Shown here piece after piece: positions 35,160-45,266 of a stretch of 64,000 nt of DNA; positions within the stretch are counted from its first letter, which is position 1; each line of letters begins with the position of its first letter. Source of the stretch: Rhodococcus coprophilus NBRC 100603 (GTDB lineage: Bacteria > Actinomycetota > Actinomycetes > Mycobacteriales > Mycobacteriaceae). The DNA lies in NCBI RefSeq assembly GCF_001895045.1, contig NZ_BDAM01000003.1, positions 372,001 through 436,000 on the forward strand, in the 5' to 3' direction. Under the pieces are notes generated by a model, which saw only the letters and a program-made list of their open reading frames with translations, was not told the origin of the DNA and did no database searches. Made by a program: the position numbers and the translations under genes.

Positions 35160-35858
35160 TCAGCCGAGCGTGAAGTTCGACGCGTCCGTCCGTATTTCGA
35201 GCGCGGCGATCAGCGGGGCATGCAGACCCCGCTTGATCGTCGAGAGATTCTTCCCCCGGGTTCCGGTGAGCGCAGCCGCGCGTTCGACGGCTGCGGCGAG
35301 CACCGTGTCTCCGTCGACCGCGTGTTCGACGATCCCCGCCGCGACCGCGTCGGACCCGCCGAATCGGCGGCCGGTCGTGATGGCCTCGACGGCGGTCTGG
35401 ATCGGCAGCCGGGACCGCACCAGCGCGGACATGCCCACCGTGAACGGCATGTTCAGCTGTACCTCGGGCAGGCACCAGAATCCGCGGTCCGCGCGCATGA
35501 CGCGGAAATCGTGCGTCAGCGCGAGCATGGCTCCGGCGCCGAACGCGTGTCCCTGCACGGCGGCGACGGTAGCGGCCGGGAAGGTCAGCATCCGCACGTA
35601 GAGGTCGTGCACGGAATCGAGGTATCCGGGCAGTTCGGTGAGGTTCGCGAACACCCAGTCGGTGTCGAGGCCGTTGCTCCAGAACTTCCCCGTCGCCGCC
35701 GTCACCAGGGCGGCGGGGCCGTCGTGGGCCTCGACCTCGTCGAGCAACGCGCTGATCGCGGCGAGCCGATCCGGATGGAATCGGTTGTCGGTCGCGTCCG
35801 CATCACGGTCGCCGAGGTGCAGTACGAAGACGTCTCCGTCACGTTCGAGGTAGGGCAT
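35160..35858 (-). CDS. enoyl-CoA hydratase/isomerase family protein
   Basis: 232 residues from the ATG at 35858. The crotonase fold is seen in TAATGKFWSNGLDTDW (first oxyanion strand), VAAVQGHAFGAGAMLALTHD (second oxyanion site) and FWCLPEVQLNMPF. The usual catalytic Glu of hydratases is not evident at the first site, and the protein is shorter than typical hydratases (about 255), so isomerase or another crotonase activity is more likely. It leads into amiB1-amiA1. Confidence 0.87.
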   Translation of the reverse strand: MPYLERDGDVFVLHLGDRDADATDNRFHPDRLAAISALLDEVEAHDGPAALVTAATGKFWSNGLDTDWVFANLTELPGYLDSVHDLYVRMLTFPAATVAAVQGHAFGAGAMLALTHDFRVMRADRGFWCLPEVQLNMPFTVGMSALVRSRLPIQTAVEAITTGRRFGGSDAVAAGIVEHAVDGDTVLAAAVERAAALTGTRGKNLSTIKRGLHAPLIAALEIRTDASNFTLG

Positions 35859-35865
35859 GCCAGCC

Positions 35866-35871
35866 AGGATA
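35866..35871 (-). promoter_or_regulatory. -10 box for crotonase gene, leaderless start
   Basis: Minus strand TATCCT, 7 nt before the ATG at 35858, no Shine-Dalgarno. It shares a 65-nt gap with the deoD promoter. Confidence 0.6.
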
Positions 35872-35910
35872 ACGTCTGTGGTTACCCGCGAGTAATGAGC
35901 GCTGTGGCAT

Positions 35911-35916
35911 TAGGGT
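35911..35916 (+). promoter_or_regulatory. -10 box for deoD, leaderless start
   Basis: TAGGGT ends 7 nt before the ATG at 35924. No Shine-Dalgarno is present. Confidence 0.5.
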
Positions 35917-35923
35917 CCGTGTC

Positions 35924-36736
35924 ATGGGACACCCGGACGTCATCCTCGACCCTGCCGCCGAAGCGATCGCGGCCGCCGCCGTCATCGCCGAGCGGTCGGC
36001 CGTTCCCGCACACGGGATCGCCGTCGTACTCGGGTCGGGGTGGCGCGCGGCCGTCGAGCGTTTCGGAACCCCCGTCGCCACCGTTCCGATGAGCGAACTC
36101 CCCGGCTTCGCGCCGCCCACCGCCGCCGGGCATCCTGGCACCGTGCACTCGGTGCGGGCGGGCGACAACGCGGTCCTCGTACTCGCCGGCCGTACCCACG
36201 CGTACGAAGGGCACGACCTCACCCGTGTCGTGCATCCCGTCCGCACGGCGATCGCGGCGGGTGCGCACACGGTGATCCTCACCAACGCGGCCGGCGGCAT
36301 CGATCCCGAATTCTCCGTGGGACAACCCGTTCTGATTTCCGACCACCTCAATCTCACCGGTCGATCACCGCTGCGGGGAGCACAGTTCGTCGACCTCGTC
36401 GACGCGTACTCCGCCGACCTGCGTGCGCTCGCCCGCGAGATCGATCCCACGCTCGCCGAAGGTGTCTACGCGGGACTGCCCGGCCCCCACTACGAGACGC
36501 CCGCGGAGATCCGCATGCTGCGCACGCTCGGCGCCGATCTCGTAGGGATGTCCACCGTCCACGAGACGATCGCCGCGCGTGCCGCTGGAGCGCGTGTGCT
36601 CGGCGTCTCCCTCGTCACGAATGCGGCCGCAGGCATCACCGGTGAGCACCTCGACCACGCAGAAGTACTCGCGGCAGGGCGTGATGCCGCCACCCGCATG
36701 GGCGACCTCCTCCGCGACCTGGCGACCCGGCTGTGA
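35924..36736 (+). CDS. deoD: purine nucleoside phosphorylase
   Basis: 270 residues. Trimeric-type PNP features: phosphate loop VLGSGWR, GHPGT at 69-73, [10 protein letters not shown] at 89-98, [11 protein letters not shown], and the base-binding [11 protein letters not shown] with its catalytic Glu, then [11 protein letters not shown]. It phosphorolyses inosine and guanosine to base and ribose-1-phosphate. Its stop overlaps the GTG of pmmB, whose product may handle the pentose or hexose phosphate that follows. Named deoD by synteny with Rv3307; punA would be equally apt by mechanism. Confidence 0.93.
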   Translation: MGHPDVILDPAAEAIAAAAVIAERSAVPAHGIAVVLGSGWRAAVERFGTPVATVPMSELPGFAPPTAAGHPGTVHSVRAGDNAVLVLAGRTHAYEGHDLTRVVHPVRTAIAAGAHTVILTNAAGGIDPEFSVGQPVLISDHLNLTGRSPLRGAQFVDLVDAYSADLRALAREIDPTLAEGVYAGLPGPHYETPAEIRMLRTLGADLVGMSTVHETIAARAAGARVLGVSLVTNAAAGITGEHLDHAEVLAAGRDAATRMGDLLRDLATRL

Positions 36737-38211
36737 CGTTGCGTTTCGGCACCGCTGGGTTGCGCGGCCCGGTGGGCGACGGACCCGACCGGATGAACGT
36801 TCCCGTGGTCACGCGTGCCACCGCGGGACTCGCACGCTGGCTTACCGACCACGGGCACGGCGGCGGGACGGTCGTCGTCGGACGCGACGCGCGGACCGGC
36901 TCGGCCGATTTCTTCGCCGCCGCCGCCGAGGTACTCGCCGCAGCCGGGTTCGACGTGGTGGCGCTACCTCGCCCGCTCCCGACACCCGTCACCGCGTTCG
37001 CGGTACGGGAACTCGGAGCCGTTGCGGGAGTGCAGATCACGGCGTCGCACAACCCCGCCGCCGACAACGGTTACAAGGTGTATCTCTCCGGCGGCGCACA
37101 GTTGATTTCACCTGCGGACCGTGAGATCGAAGCGGCCATCGACGCGGCGCCGGACGCTGCGCAGATTCCGCGCGTCACGGTGGTCACCTCCGGGGAGGAG
37201 ATCGTCGACCGGTATCTCGCGCGGGTGGCGACGTTGCCGCGGTCACGACATCGCGACGTGCGGATCGCCCTGACCCCACTCCACGGGGTCGGCGGGGAGA
37301 CGGCCGTCGCTGCGCTGCGCGCCGCAGGATTCGACGACGTACACGTCGTGCCCTCGCAATTCGCGCCGGACCCGGCCTTCCCCACTGTCGCGTTTCCCAA
37401 CCCGGAAGAACCCGGTGCGGCCGACGCGCTGCTCGATCTCGCCGCGTCCGTCGACGCGGACGTCGCACTGGCCTTGGATCCCGACGCCGACCGGTGCGCC
37501 GTCGGGGTCCCGACCGCGGACGGATGGCGGATGCTGCGCGGGGACGAGACCGGAGTGCTGCTCGGGGACCGCATCCTCGACTCGGCACCACACGGTTCGC
37601 TCGTCGCCACGACCATCGTGTCGTCGACGCTTCTCGGTAAGGTCGCCGCGGCACGCGGCGCCCGGTTCGCCCGGACCCTCACCGGCTTCAAGTGGCTCGC
37701 CCGCGCCGGAGACGGACTGGTCTACGCGTACGAGGAAGCGATCGGCCACTGTGTCGACCCCGACGCGGTACGCGACAAGGACGGCGTCGCCACCGCCGTC
37801 GTGGTCGCGGACTACGTCGCGGAGCTGAAGGCGTCGGGCCGCACACTCCTCGATGCCCTCGACGACCTGTATCGCGAGTTCGGGATCCATCTGGGCGGGC
37901 AGGTCTCGCTGCGGGTGGACGATCTGCAACGCATCGACGCGATCATGGCGAACGTGAGGTCGGCTCCACCGCAGACCCTCGCGGATGAACCTGTCACCGT
38001 CACCGACCTGGCGACGGTCGAGGGCCCGTCGAACACCGACGCAATCGTGTTCGAGGGCCCGGCCGTTCGGGTGGTGGTGCGACCGTCCGGAACCGAACCG
38101 AAACTCAAGTTCTATCTCGAGGTCGTCGCCCACGGTGACCGCTCCGCCGCGGAGGCGAAACTCGGAGCCCTGCGTACGTGGGCTGTCACCGTCGGCGACG
38201 CCGTGAGCTGA
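36733..38211 (+). CDS. pmmB: phosphoglucomutase/phosphomannomutase family protein
   Basis: 492 residues from a GTG that overlaps the deoD stop (GTGA). The alpha-D-phosphohexomutase active site TASHNP is at 103-108 (phosphoserine Ser105), the metal loop DPDADR at 249-254, and [17 protein letters not shown] is the C-terminal phosphate-binding loop. The coupling to a nucleoside phosphorylase suggests phosphopentomutase (ribose-1-P to ribose-5-P) as the main activity, in line with this PGM2-like subgroup. The substrate is inferred from context. Confidence 0.91.
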   Translation: MTLRFGTAGLRGPVGDGPDRMNVPVVTRATAGLARWLTDHGHGGGTVVVGRDARTGSADFFAAAAEVLAAAGFDVVALPRPLPTPVTAFAVRELGAVAGVQITASHNPAADNGYKVYLSGGAQLISPADREIEAAIDAAPDAAQIPRVTVVTSGEEIVDRYLARVATLPRSRHRDVRIALTPLHGVGGETAVAALRAAGFDDVHVVPSQFAPDPAFPTVAFPNPEEPGAADALLDLAASVDADVALALDPDADRCAVGVPTADGWRMLRGDETGVLLGDRILDSAPHGSLVATTIVSSTLLGKVAAARGARFARTLTGFKWLARAGDGLVYAYEEAIGHCVDPDAVRDKDGVATAVVVADYVAELKASGRTLLDALDDLYREFGIHLGGQVSLRVDDLQRIDAIMANVRSAPPQTLADEPVTVTDLATVEGPSNTDAIVFEGPAVRVVVRPSGTEPKLKFYLEVVAHGDRSAAEAKLGALRTWAVTVGDAVS

Positions 38212-38228
38212 TCCCGCTCGGGATCAGC
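38207..38228. terminator. bidirectional terminator between pmmB and upp
   Basis: GCTGATCCC (38207-38215) and GGGATCAGC (38220-38228) form a perfect 9-bp stem with a 4-nt loop. The stop codons of both convergent genes lie within it. Confidence 0.7.
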
Positions 38229-38847
38229 GGGGACCGAACTGGCGGTCTCCCGCGTCACCGAGGCCGGGCACGATGTACTTGTTGTCGTTGAGCCCCTCGT
38301 CGACCGACGCGGTGACCAGCCGGACCGGATGCCCGGAGGCGGCCAGCGCGTCCACACCCTGCGGGGCCGCGACGACGCACACCGCGGTGATGTCGGTCGC
38401 GCCGCGCGCCACGAGCAGATCGAGGGTGTGCACCATCGAACCGCCTGTCGCGAGCATCGGATCGAGCACGAACACCGGCAAGCCGGACAGGTCTTCGGGC
38501 AGCGACTCGAGATACGGCACGGGCTCGAAGGTCTTCTCGTCGCGGGCCAGGCCCACGAATCCCACCCGCGCCTGAGGGATCAGAGCGTGTGCCTGGTCGA
38601 CCATTCCGAGTCCGGCCCGCAGCACGGGGACGAGCAACGGCGGCTGCTTCAGCCGGACGCCCTCGGTGACCGCGACCGGCGACTTGACCTCGAACTTCTC
38701 GATCGGCGCATCGCGGACCGCTTCGTAGACGAGCATCTGGGTGAGCTGGCTCAGCGCGTGCCGGAAGGCAGCATTGTCGCTGCGTTCGTCGCGGAGGGTG
38801 GCCAGAAGAGAAGCAGCGAGCGGATGGTCGACAACGAGCATGTCCAT
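38224..38847 (-). CDS. upp: uracil phosphoribosyltransferase
   Basis: 207 residues from the ATG at 38847, the same length I recall for M. tuberculosis Upp. PRPP-binding loop DPMLATGGS at 129-137, the [11 protein letters not shown] segment and the uracil-binding C terminus with [12 protein letters not shown]. It makes UMP from uracil and PRPP, completing pyrimidine salvage with cdd, deoA and add nearby. A second ATG at 38841 is possible but the -10 box supports the first. Confidence 0.95.
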   Translation of the reverse strand: MDMLVVDHPLAASLLATLRDERSDNAAFRHALSQLTQMLVYEAVRDAPIEKFEVKSPVAVTEGVRLKQPPLLVPVLRAGLGMVDQAHALIPQARVGFVGLARDEKTFEPVPYLESLPEDLSGLPVFVLDPMLATGGSMVHTLDLLVARGATDITAVCVVAAPQGVDALAASGHPVRLVTASVDEGLNDNKYIVPGLGDAGDRQFGPR

Positions 38848-38854
38848 GCAGAAA

Positions 38855-38860
38855 AGGATA
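38855..38860 (-). promoter_or_regulatory. -10 box for upp, leaderless start
   Basis: Minus strand TATCCT with 7 nt to the upp ATG and no Shine-Dalgarno. The rest of the 107-nt gap up to 38954 must also hold the promoter of the cassette at 38955; I could not identify it. Confidence 0.55.
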
Positions 38861-38954
38861 GAGCGCGCGGGGGCCGGGCCGGAACGAGGGAACCGGACGG
38901 GCGTGCGGTGCGTCGAACCCTGATGACGAATGTCCGCGCGTCGCGGCACGCGAT

Positions 38955-39365
38955 GTGACCACGGACACCGCATCGACCACGGGGGGACGGGTGCCGGAAG
39001 AACTCGGCGTGATCGGGGAGTTCGAGGGCCCACGGCACGCAGCAGGGAACGCGGCGGTCGACGCCGACACGACCTCGATTGCAGGGTTCGGGCAGGAAGC
39101 GACCGTGCTGGCAGAGCAACTGCGCAGTGCGGCACTGCACACGCGCGACGGTGATCCCACTCCGCTCGGGCCCGCATTCGGAGCGGTGGGGGCGGCGTTC
39201 GTCGCCGCGCTCGTCGCGACCCACGACGCCCACGGACGCGACCTCGAGCGACTCGGCGACGCGCTGGCCGGCATGGGCTCGGCAGCCGCGGCGTCGGCGG
39301 CGGCATACGAGCGTTCGGTTCAGGCCGTCGCGCGTCGCCTGACGGCCACGCAGGACGAGTCGTGA
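38955..39365 (+). CDS. EspC/WXG100-like helical protein
   Basis: 136 residues from a GTG at 38955. Almost entirely helical and Ala-rich; after an unstructured 35-residue head, two helices (about 40-65 and 75-130) joined by a short loop with [20 protein letters not shown] form a hairpin similar to type VII (ESX) substrates of the EspC/DUF2580 kind. There is no signal peptide. A canonical C-terminal YxxxD/E signal is not obvious: AAYERSV is the nearest and lacks the acidic residue. It overlaps the next gene by GTGA, so the two proteins are made together and may be partners. The assignment is by shape, not by clear homology. Confidence 0.7.
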   Translation: MTTDTASTTGGRVPEELGVIGEFEGPRHAAGNAAVDADTTSIAGFGQEATVLAEQLRSAALHTRDGDPTPLGPAFGAVGAAFVAALVATHDAHGRDLERLGDALAGMGSAAAASAAAYERSVQAVARRLTATQDES

Positions 39366-40339
39366 TCACGTCCGCGGGCGCCGACCTGCTGACCGCGCCT
39401 CTACAGGAGTTGCTCGTCGCCTTCGGATCCGCGTCACCGCCGGGAGGAGACCCGGGCGCTCACGTCCGCGAGGGAGCGCGACTCGCGGAGGAGGTCCACG
39501 CCGCCGGCCGGGATGCCGTGGCGGAGCTTGCGTGGGCGTGGGCTGGGCCCGCCGCGGAGAACGCGCTCACGAGCGCCGAACGCGTGGTGTCCGACGTCCT
39601 GACCGCCGCCGATCGCGGACTCGACATCGCGGCCGTCGCACTCGAGGCCACCGTCACCGTGGTCACAGGCGCCGCCGAACTGCAACAACTCGTCGACTCC
39701 TTCCACGCTTTCGCACAGCAGGCAGCGCCCGTGGCGGGTCTGCCGCACGGTCAGCTGATGCTTCTCACCGTCGCGGTCGAGCACATCGCGGACGGCCTGC
39801 ACGTGCTCACCCGGGTGGTCTCGTCACTCGCCGACCTCACCGACCGGTTGACCGCGCTGATGCCCGATCCCGGCGGTCAGACTGCGCACTCCCCCACCGA
39901 TCCCGGAATCCAGGCGCTGACCGGTAGCCGCGCCGGGGGCACCGGAACCGAAGTGGTGCTGCCCGACGGCAGTGTGAGCGTCGCCCCCAACGCCGCCGCG
40001 GCGACGGCGGTTCGTCGCGCGCTCGACCAGCAGGGCACCCCGTACGTCTGGGGTGGCACGACGCCGGGACAGGGACTGGACTGCAGTGCTCTGACGCAAT
40101 ACGCGTACGGCGAAGCCGGTGTCGAGATCCCGCGTCTGGCACAGGAACAGGACGTCGGGCAACGAGTCGATGCCGGGTCGGTGCTGCCCGGAGACCTCGC
40201 GGTGTGGGACGGGCACGTCGCGATGGTGGTCGGCAACGGACTGATGGTGGAAGCGGGTGACCCTGTCGCGGTCACCCCGATCCGCACGGGCAACGCCGGG
40301 ATGGCATTCCAGGGCTTCTATCGGCCGACGAGTGTCTGA
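39362..40339 (+). CDS. WXG-like domain fused to NlpC/P60 (C40) peptidase
   Basis: 325 residues from a GTG overlapping the previous stop. Residues 1-165 are helical with WAWAG (58-62, a W-x-G turn); a short Pro/Gly linker is followed by an NlpC/P60 domain (about 205-325) with catalytic Cys241 in [12 protein letters not shown] and His285 in [10 protein letters not shown]. NlpC/P60 enzymes cut peptidoglycan stem peptides, so the substrate should lie outside the membrane. No Sec or Tat signal is seen; the WXG-like front may direct export by an ESX system or by pairing with the upstream protein. Confidence 0.82.
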   Translation: MITSAGADLLTAPLQELLVAFGSASPPGGDPGAHVREGARLAEEVHAAGRDAVAELAWAWAGPAAENALTSAERVVSDVLTAADRGLDIAAVALEATVTVVTGAAELQQLVDSFHAFAQQAAPVAGLPHGQLMLLTVAVEHIADGLHVLTRVVSSLADLTDRLTALMPDPGGQTAHSPTDPGIQALTGSRAGGTGTEVVLPDGSVSVAPNAAAATAVRRALDQQGTPYVWGGTTPGQGLDCSALTQYAYGEAGVEIPRLAQEQDVGQRVDAGSVLPGDLAVWDGHVAMVVGNGLMVEAGDPVAVTPIRTGNAGMAFQGFYRPTSV

Positions 40340-40411
40340 GCCGCGACACCGGCCGCGAAAGGAGAAGCGCGGGACGGGAACCACGGGGGCGCCGCGTGCG
40401 TCCAACCGGCT

Positions 40412-40753
40412 ATGGACTTCACGACCGACATTCCGGCGGCCTCCCCGGTCACCGCGATCGTCCACAACCGTGCGGGCACGATCTCGGTGCGGACCACCGA
40501 CGACGGTCTTCCGGTCGAACTCCGGATCGATCCGCGCGAACTACGTTACGGCGCCGCCGCACTCGCCGACGAGATCCTGGCACTCAATCGCCGTGCCGCA
40601 CAGGAGGCGGCGGCGATCCGTCATCGGGACCTTCGCGAACAGGGCGTCCCGAGCGAGGTCGTCGACCGGATGCGCCGGCTGTCGTGCGGCGACGCGACGG
40701 CGCCGCCGTACGTCCCGCCGGGCCGGACACGACTCGAGGAGGAAGGCCGATGA
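40412..40753 (+). CDS. small conserved protein of ESX-like cassette
   Basis: 113 residues from the ATG at 40412. A short beta-rich N-terminal half (VTAIVHNRAGTISVRTTDDG, then PVELRI) is followed by a helix with LADEILALNRRAAQEAAAIR. The strand pattern resembles YbaB-like proteins, so it may be a diverged paralogue of the next gene. Its stop overlaps the ATG of that gene (ATGA). Function unknown. Confidence 0.7.
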   Translation: MDFTTDIPAASPVTAIVHNRAGTISVRTTDDGLPVELRIDPRELRYGAAALADEILALNRRAAQEAAAIRHRDLREQGVPSEVVDRMRRLSCGDATAPPYVPPGRTRLEEEGR

Positions 40754-41049
40754 GCGAACAGCAGGTGTCGGCGATCGTCGATAGCGTCCGCGGAAGACTC
40801 GATGCCCTCGAGACCACACTCGAGGGACTGCACGGCATCCGCGCCGCAGCGCACAGCCCGGACGGGCGGATCGTCGCACGCGTGGACGGGACCGGCGCAC
40901 TCGCGAACCTCCGGCTCGAGGAGGCGGCATGCCGGATGGATGCACGCGAACTCGCGGCATCGATTCTCACGACGGCCCGTGCAGCGGCGGAAGCAGCCGC
41001 GATGCAGCGGGTCGCGCTGATGGACGACCTCCGGAGCGCGCTCCGTTGA
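40750..41049 (+). CDS. YbaB/EbfC-family protein (EspL-like)
   Basis: 99 residues from the ATG at 40750. An N-terminal helix (SAIVDSVRGRLDALETTLEG), a beta-sheet (SPDGRIVARVDGTGALANLRL) and a C-terminal helix (SILTTARAAAEAAAMQRVAL) match the YbaB/EbfC fold. Members are nucleoid-associated, but versions inside ESX loci, such as EspL, act with secreted substrates. Last gene of the cassette that starts at 38955. Confidence 0.78.
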   Translation: MSEQQVSAIVDSVRGRLDALETTLEGLHGIRAAAHSPDGRIVARVDGTGALANLRLEEAACRMDARELAASILTTARAAAEAAAMQRVALMDDLRSALR

Positions 41050-41093
41050 GGTGCTCGGTGCCACCCCGCCTATATTCTCGGCGTCGACATCGC

Positions 41094-41099
41094 TAGGCT
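41094..41099 (+). promoter_or_regulatory. -10 box for Rv3311-like gene, leaderless start
   Basis: TAGGCT followed by 7 nt and the ATG at 41107; identical hexamer to the one before the DUF1707 gene at 6551. Confidence 0.55.
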
Positions 41100-41106
41100 T
41101 CCCGCC

Positions 41107-42339
41107 ATGGCTGGAGACATCGTCCCGATAGAGCTCGGTCTCACCGACGGCGACCTCGTGACCCTGTGGGCACCGCGCTGGCGTGAGGGCGACGACGAAT
41201 GGGAGGCGTTTCTCGGCCACGGGGACGACCTCTACGGATTCCCGACGGTTGCCGCGCTCGTGGCGTTCGTCCGTTCCGGCGGCGACAACGACCTTGTGGA
41301 GCATCCGGCGTGGCCCGTGGTCTCCAAGCTCGCCGCCGTCGAGTTCGAACCCGACGCCGCCCATTCGTACGACCTGATCGGCGTACCGGAACTGGCGGCT
41401 GCCGACCCCGACGCCGAATCGATCTCCGAACTGCAGGACACGTTCGACATCGTGAGCATCCTGGGCGATGTGTGCGAACTCGACGTGGTCACCAAGTTCT
41501 TCGAGCGCGCCGAGATCGACACCCTGATCCGCGACGGCGCTTCGGCGGTGGCGGGGCGTGAGGGCCGCGAGCTGTGGAACAGCGTCGGCACAGCGATCGC
41601 CGACGACTGGGACGCGGTGATCGACGCGCTCGACGCCGTGGTCAAGACGCCGGTAGTGGACGAAGCGGTCGTGGCCGAGATCGAGTCGGAACTCGTGGCC
41701 TCCGACGAGAACGAACTGGAAGCGGACGACACCGTCCAGGACGAGGTCGACAACGACGAATACGAGTTCCTGGACGAAGACGACGACGAGGACGACTTCT
41801 GGGCCTCGGTCGGCATCGACCCCATCAAGATCATCACTTCGGAAGGCACCTGGTTCACGCTGCGGTGCTACCTGGAGGACGACGCGTTGTTCCTGGGCCG
41901 CGAGGGCAGGATCTTCGTCTTCCCCTCCGAGCGCAACCTGGCGCGGTATCTGGCGGACAACCACGACCATGACCTGGCCCCGCTGGAAACCTACGAAGAG
42001 GTTCGCATCGCGGCTGTGGACGGTTCGCTCGAGGTCTCGGTCATCGACGACAACGTCTACGTGCTCACCGGCATCGCCGACGACATCACCGAGGGCGTCG
42101 CGGCGGTCGATCCGGAACAACTCGAGCTCGCTGTCGAATTGTTCACCGACGCTGCCGGTTACGCGAACGACAACTCCACGGACGCTGCGCTCGCAGGCTC
42201 GACGGAGCTGGGCTGGTTCGTCAACTACGTGCTCGAGCCCGACACGAGGCGCCTCGCTCCGAGCGCACCGTTCGACGCCGAAGCGCTCGCGTGGCGGGAA
42301 CTCGAGCGCGAGTTCGAAGCACGGCTGAACAAGTACTGA
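41107..42339 (+). CDS. acidic conserved protein, Rv3311-like
   Basis: 410 residues, rich in Asp and Glu, with no signal or membrane segment. Two similar halves appear (about 1-185 and 240-400), separated by an acidic linker (about 195-238, ending DEDDDEDDFW). In each half a strand pair plus GHGDDLYGFPTVAALVAFV (first) or GREGRIFVFPSERNLARYL (second) is followed by a YDLIGV or YVLTGI segment, which suggests an ancient duplication. Its place between upp and add and its size correspond to Rv3311. The function is unknown; a nucleic-acid mimic or chaperone is speculation. Confidence 0.85.
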   Translation: MAGDIVPIELGLTDGDLVTLWAPRWREGDDEWEAFLGHGDDLYGFPTVAALVAFVRSGGDNDLVEHPAWPVVSKLAAVEFEPDAAHSYDLIGVPELAAADPDAESISELQDTFDIVSILGDVCELDVVTKFFERAEIDTLIRDGASAVAGREGRELWNSVGTAIADDWDAVIDALDAVVKTPVVDEAVVAEIESELVASDENELEADDTVQDEVDNDEYEFLDEDDDEDDFWASVGIDPIKIITSEGTWFTLRCYLEDDALFLGREGRIFVFPSERNLARYLADNHDHDLAPLETYEEVRIAAVDGSLEVSVIDDNVYVLTGIADDITEGVAAVDPEQLELAVELFTDAAGYANDNSTDAALAGSTELGWFVNYVLEPDTRRLAPSAPFDAEALAWRELEREFEARLNKY

Positions 42340-42373
42340 TCGCCTGCCGCGTCAGCCGCCCGGCTCTTCCTTG

Positions 42374-43483
42374 TCAGCCGATCAGTACGGCGTAGCCCGG
42401 TTTGATGACATCGTCGATCAGTTCGAGGCGCTGGTCGAACGGCAGGAACGCCGACTTCATCGCGTTGATCGTGAAGCGTTCGAGGTCGGCCCAGCCGTAG
42501 CCGAACATGTCGGCGAGTTGCACCATCTCCTTTGTCATGGTGGTGTCGCTCATCAACCGATTGTCGGTGTTGACGGTGACGCGGAAGCGCAACCGCGCGA
42601 GCAGGTCGAACGGATGTTCCGCGAGTGTCAGCACGGCCCCGGTCTGCACGTTGGAACTCGGGCACAGCTCGAGCGGGATGCGCTTGTCGCGGACGTAGCT
42701 CGCCAGCAGCCCGAGCCGTGGCTCACCGTTCTCGCCCAGCACGATGTCGTCGAGGATGCGGACGCCGTGACCGAGCCGGTCGGCGCCGCAGAACGCGACA
42801 GCCTCATGGATGGACGGCAGACCGAACGCTTCTCCGGCGTGGATTGTGAAGTGCGCGTTGGCAGCCCGGGTGTACTCGAACGCGTCGAGGTGGCGACTGG
42901 GCGGGTTGCCTGCTTCTGCGCCGGCGATGTCGAAGCCCACGACACCGCGATCGCGGAACCGCACCGCGAGTTCGGCGATCTCCCGCGATCTCGCGGCATG
43001 CCGCATCGCCGTGAGCAGGCACCCGATCCGGATGTCGCGCCCGGCGGCCCGGGCCTCCGATTCACCGGCCCGGAAACCTTCGAGCACGTGCTCGACCACC
43101 TCGTCGAGTGTCAGCCCCCGCTCGAGGTGCTGCTCGGGCGCGAATCTGACTTCGGCGTAGACCACCCCGTCGTCGGCCAGATCCGCCACACACTCACGCG
43201 CCACCCTCTCGAGGCCCTCGGGGGTCTGCATCACCGCCACCGTGTGCTCGAACGTCTCGAGATACCGGACGAGGGTCCCGCTGTCGGCCGACTCGCGGAA
43301 CCAGCGCGCGAGGTCCTCCTCGGTATCCGCCGGAAGCGACCAGCCGCACGCGTCGGCGAGTTCGAGGACGGTGCCCGGCCGTAGCCCACCGTCCAGATGA
43401 TCGTGGAGGAGAACTTTCGGCGCGAGCTTCACCGACTCGGCCGAACCGTCGAACAATCCGGGAACCAACGACTTGTCGCTCAT
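42374..43483 (-). CDS. add: adenosine deaminase
   Basis: 369 residues from the ATG at 43483. Metal-binding HDHLDG at 27-32, [10 protein letters not shown] with the catalytic Glu nearby, GHGVRILDD, and [10 protein letters not shown] with the later [10 protein letters not shown] metal-ligand Asp. It converts (deoxy)adenosine to (deoxy)inosine, the substrate of deoD. Third gene of the cdd-deoA-add operon, 19 nt after deoA. Confidence 0.95.
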   Translation of the reverse strand: MSDKSLVPGLFDGSAESVKLAPKVLLHDHLDGGLRPGTVLELADACGWSLPADTEEDLARWFRESADSGTLVRYLETFEHTVAVMQTPEGLERVARECVADLADDGVVYAEVRFAPEQHLERGLTLDEVVEHVLEGFRAGESEARAAGRDIRIGCLLTAMRHAARSREIAELAVRFRDRGVVGFDIAGAEAGNPPSRHLDAFEYTRAANAHFTIHAGEAFGLPSIHEAVAFCGADRLGHGVRILDDIVLGENGEPRLGLLASYVRDKRIPLELCPSSNVQTGAVLTLAEHPFDLLARLRFRVTVNTDNRLMSDTTMTKEMVQLADMFGYGWADLERFTINAMKSAFLPFDQRLELIDDVIKPGYAVLIG

Positions 43484-43502
43484 GTGTCGGGACGGTAGTC
43501 CG

Positions 43503-44786
43503 CTAGGGCGTGATCCGCTCGACGATCAGCGGGCGCGGCGCCGGCGCCGTGTCGGCTATACGGATCCCGCCACGCAGTGCCGCCGCGGCAGCGTGAAAGC
43601 GCCCGGGCGTGTCGGTGTGGAGCGTCGCAACGGGTTGCCCTTGACGGACGGTGTCGCCGACGACGGCGTGCAATTCGACCCCCGCGCCCGGCTGGACGAC
43701 CTGGCCCTGGTGTTCACGTCCGGCTCCGAGCCGCCACGCCGCCTTCCCGACCGCGAGAGCATCGAGTTCGGCCAGCACACCGTCTGCGTCGGCACAGACC
43801 GTTTCGGTGTGCGACGCGACGGGCAGGACTGCGTCCGGGTCTCCGCCCTGCGCCGCGATCATCGACCGCCACCGGTCCATGGCGCTGCCGTCGCGCAGGC
43901 GCTCGGCCGGGTCCACATCGTCGATTCCCGCAGCAGCGAGCATCTCCCGGGCCAGGGCGAGGGTGAGCTCCACGACATCGGCGGGTCCGCCACCGGCGAG
44001 CACCTCGACGGCCTCGCGAACCTCGAGCGCGTTGCCTGCCGTACGCCCGAGCGGAGTATCCATGCGGGTGATCAACGCGGTGGTGGGCAGGTCGGCGTCG
44101 GTACCGAGTTCGACCATGATGCGGGCGAGTTCTCGTGCCTCGCCGAGCTCGGTCATGAAGGCCCCGGTGCCGACCTTGACGTCGAGCACGAGGGCGCCGG
44201 CACCTTCCGCGATCTTCTTGCTCATGATCGAACTGGCGATGAGCGGGATCGATTCGACCGTCCCGGTGACGTCGCGAAGCGCGTAGAGCTTGCGATCGGC
44301 GGGGGCGAGATCGGCGCCCGCTGCACACACGACCGCCCCGACGTCGGGGTCGGTCAGGATCTCGGCCATCTCCGTGGTGGTCAGGTCGGCTCGCCACCCG
44401 GGAATCGACTCGAGTTTGTCGAGGGTGCCGCCGGTGTGTCCGAGTCCCCGGCCGGACAGCTGCGGGACCGCGGCACCACACGCTGCGACGAGCGGCGCGA
44501 GAGGCAGGGTGATCTTGTCGCCCACCCCGCCTGTGGAGTGCTTGTCCACGGTGCGCAAACCGAGTCCGGTGAAGTCGAGCCGGCGTCCGGAATCGGTCAT
44601 CGCGGTGGTCCACCGTGCGATTTCCGCGCGGCTCATGCCCCGGAACCAGATGGCCATCGCGAGGGCGGACATCTGTGCGTCGTCGACGACGCCGTGGGTG
44701 AACGCTTCGATCACCCAGTCGATCTCGGCGCCGGAAAGTTCATGTCCGTCACGTTTGCGATGGATGATGCCGATGATGTCAGGCAT
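43503..44786 (-). CDS. deoA: thymidine phosphorylase
   Basis: 427 residues from the ATG at 44786, overlapping the cdd 3' end by 8 nt. Phosphate-binding KHSTGGVGD at 82-90, [16 protein letters not shown] (the family signature), and [18 protein letters not shown]. The C-terminal domain is complete. It splits thymidine or deoxyuridine into base and deoxyribose-1-phosphate, the step after cdd. Confidence 0.95.
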   Translation of the reverse strand: MPDIIGIIHRKRDGHELSGAEIDWVIEAFTHGVVDDAQMSALAMAIWFRGMSRAEIARWTTAMTDSGRRLDFTGLGLRTVDKHSTGGVGDKITLPLAPLVAACGAAVPQLSGRGLGHTGGTLDKLESIPGWRADLTTTEMAEILTDPDVGAVVCAAGADLAPADRKLYALRDVTGTVESIPLIASSIMSKKIAEGAGALVLDVKVGTGAFMTELGEARELARIMVELGTDADLPTTALITRMDTPLGRTAGNALEVREAVEVLAGGGPADVVELTLALAREMLAAAGIDDVDPAERLRDGSAMDRWRSMIAAQGGDPDAVLPVASHTETVCADADGVLAELDALAVGKAAWRLGAGREHQGQVVQPGAGVELHAVVGDTVRQGQPVATLHTDTPGRFHAAAAALRGGIRIADTAPAPRPLIVERITP

Positions 44787-45198
44787 TTCGCCCCCGCTCG
44801 GCCTGCACGGCGGCGAGTTGGTCGGGACCGAAGGCATCGGGCAGCAACTCGGACATGGTCCGCGGGCGGGGATCCCAGTCGACGACGAGCTCGGGCCCTC
44901 CGTGCTCGAGGAGAAGCTGGCGGCAGCGTCCGCACGGCATCAGAATTTCGCCTCGCGCGTCACACACCGTCACGGCGACAAGACGCCCGCCACCCTCGGA
45001 AAACAAGTTACCGACGAGTACAGTTTCGGCACAAAGTCCCAGCCCGTGTGAGACATTTTCCACATTGCACCCGGTCACTATGCGACCATCGACCGTGAGG
45101 GCCGCGGCCCCGACGGGAAAGTTCGAATACGGCGCGTAGGCACGTGTCATAACGTCATGTGCTTTGGCGCGCAACATTTTCCAGTCAATGTCCGGCAT
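44779..45198 (-). CDS. cdd: cytidine deaminase
   Basis: 139 residues from the ATG at 45198, with AGGA 8 nt upstream. Zinc ligands Cys56, Cys89 and Cys92 and proton shuttle Glu58 are in LCAE and PCGRC; CNVENVSHG binds the sugar. This is the small tetrameric type. First gene of cdd-deoA-add, divergent from sdhC. Confidence 0.94.
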   Translation of the reverse strand: MPDIDWKMLRAKAHDVMTRAYAPYSNFPVGAAALTVDGRIVTGCNVENVSHGLGLCAETVLVGNLFSEGGGRLVAVTVCDARGEILMPCGRCRQLLLEHGGPELVVDWDPRPRTMSELLPDAFGPDQLAAVQAERGRNA

Positions 45199-45266
45199 AG
45201 TTGATCATCCTGTCACGGTGGCACAGGCAACGTTCAGGTGCCCCCTCGGGCCGCCGTCACAGTTGG

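Noticed and set aside
45051-45070. A CRP-like TGTGA...TCCACA element near the cdd 5' end
   Set aside because: It lies inside cdd coding sequence and the second half-site deviates; chance match is likely.
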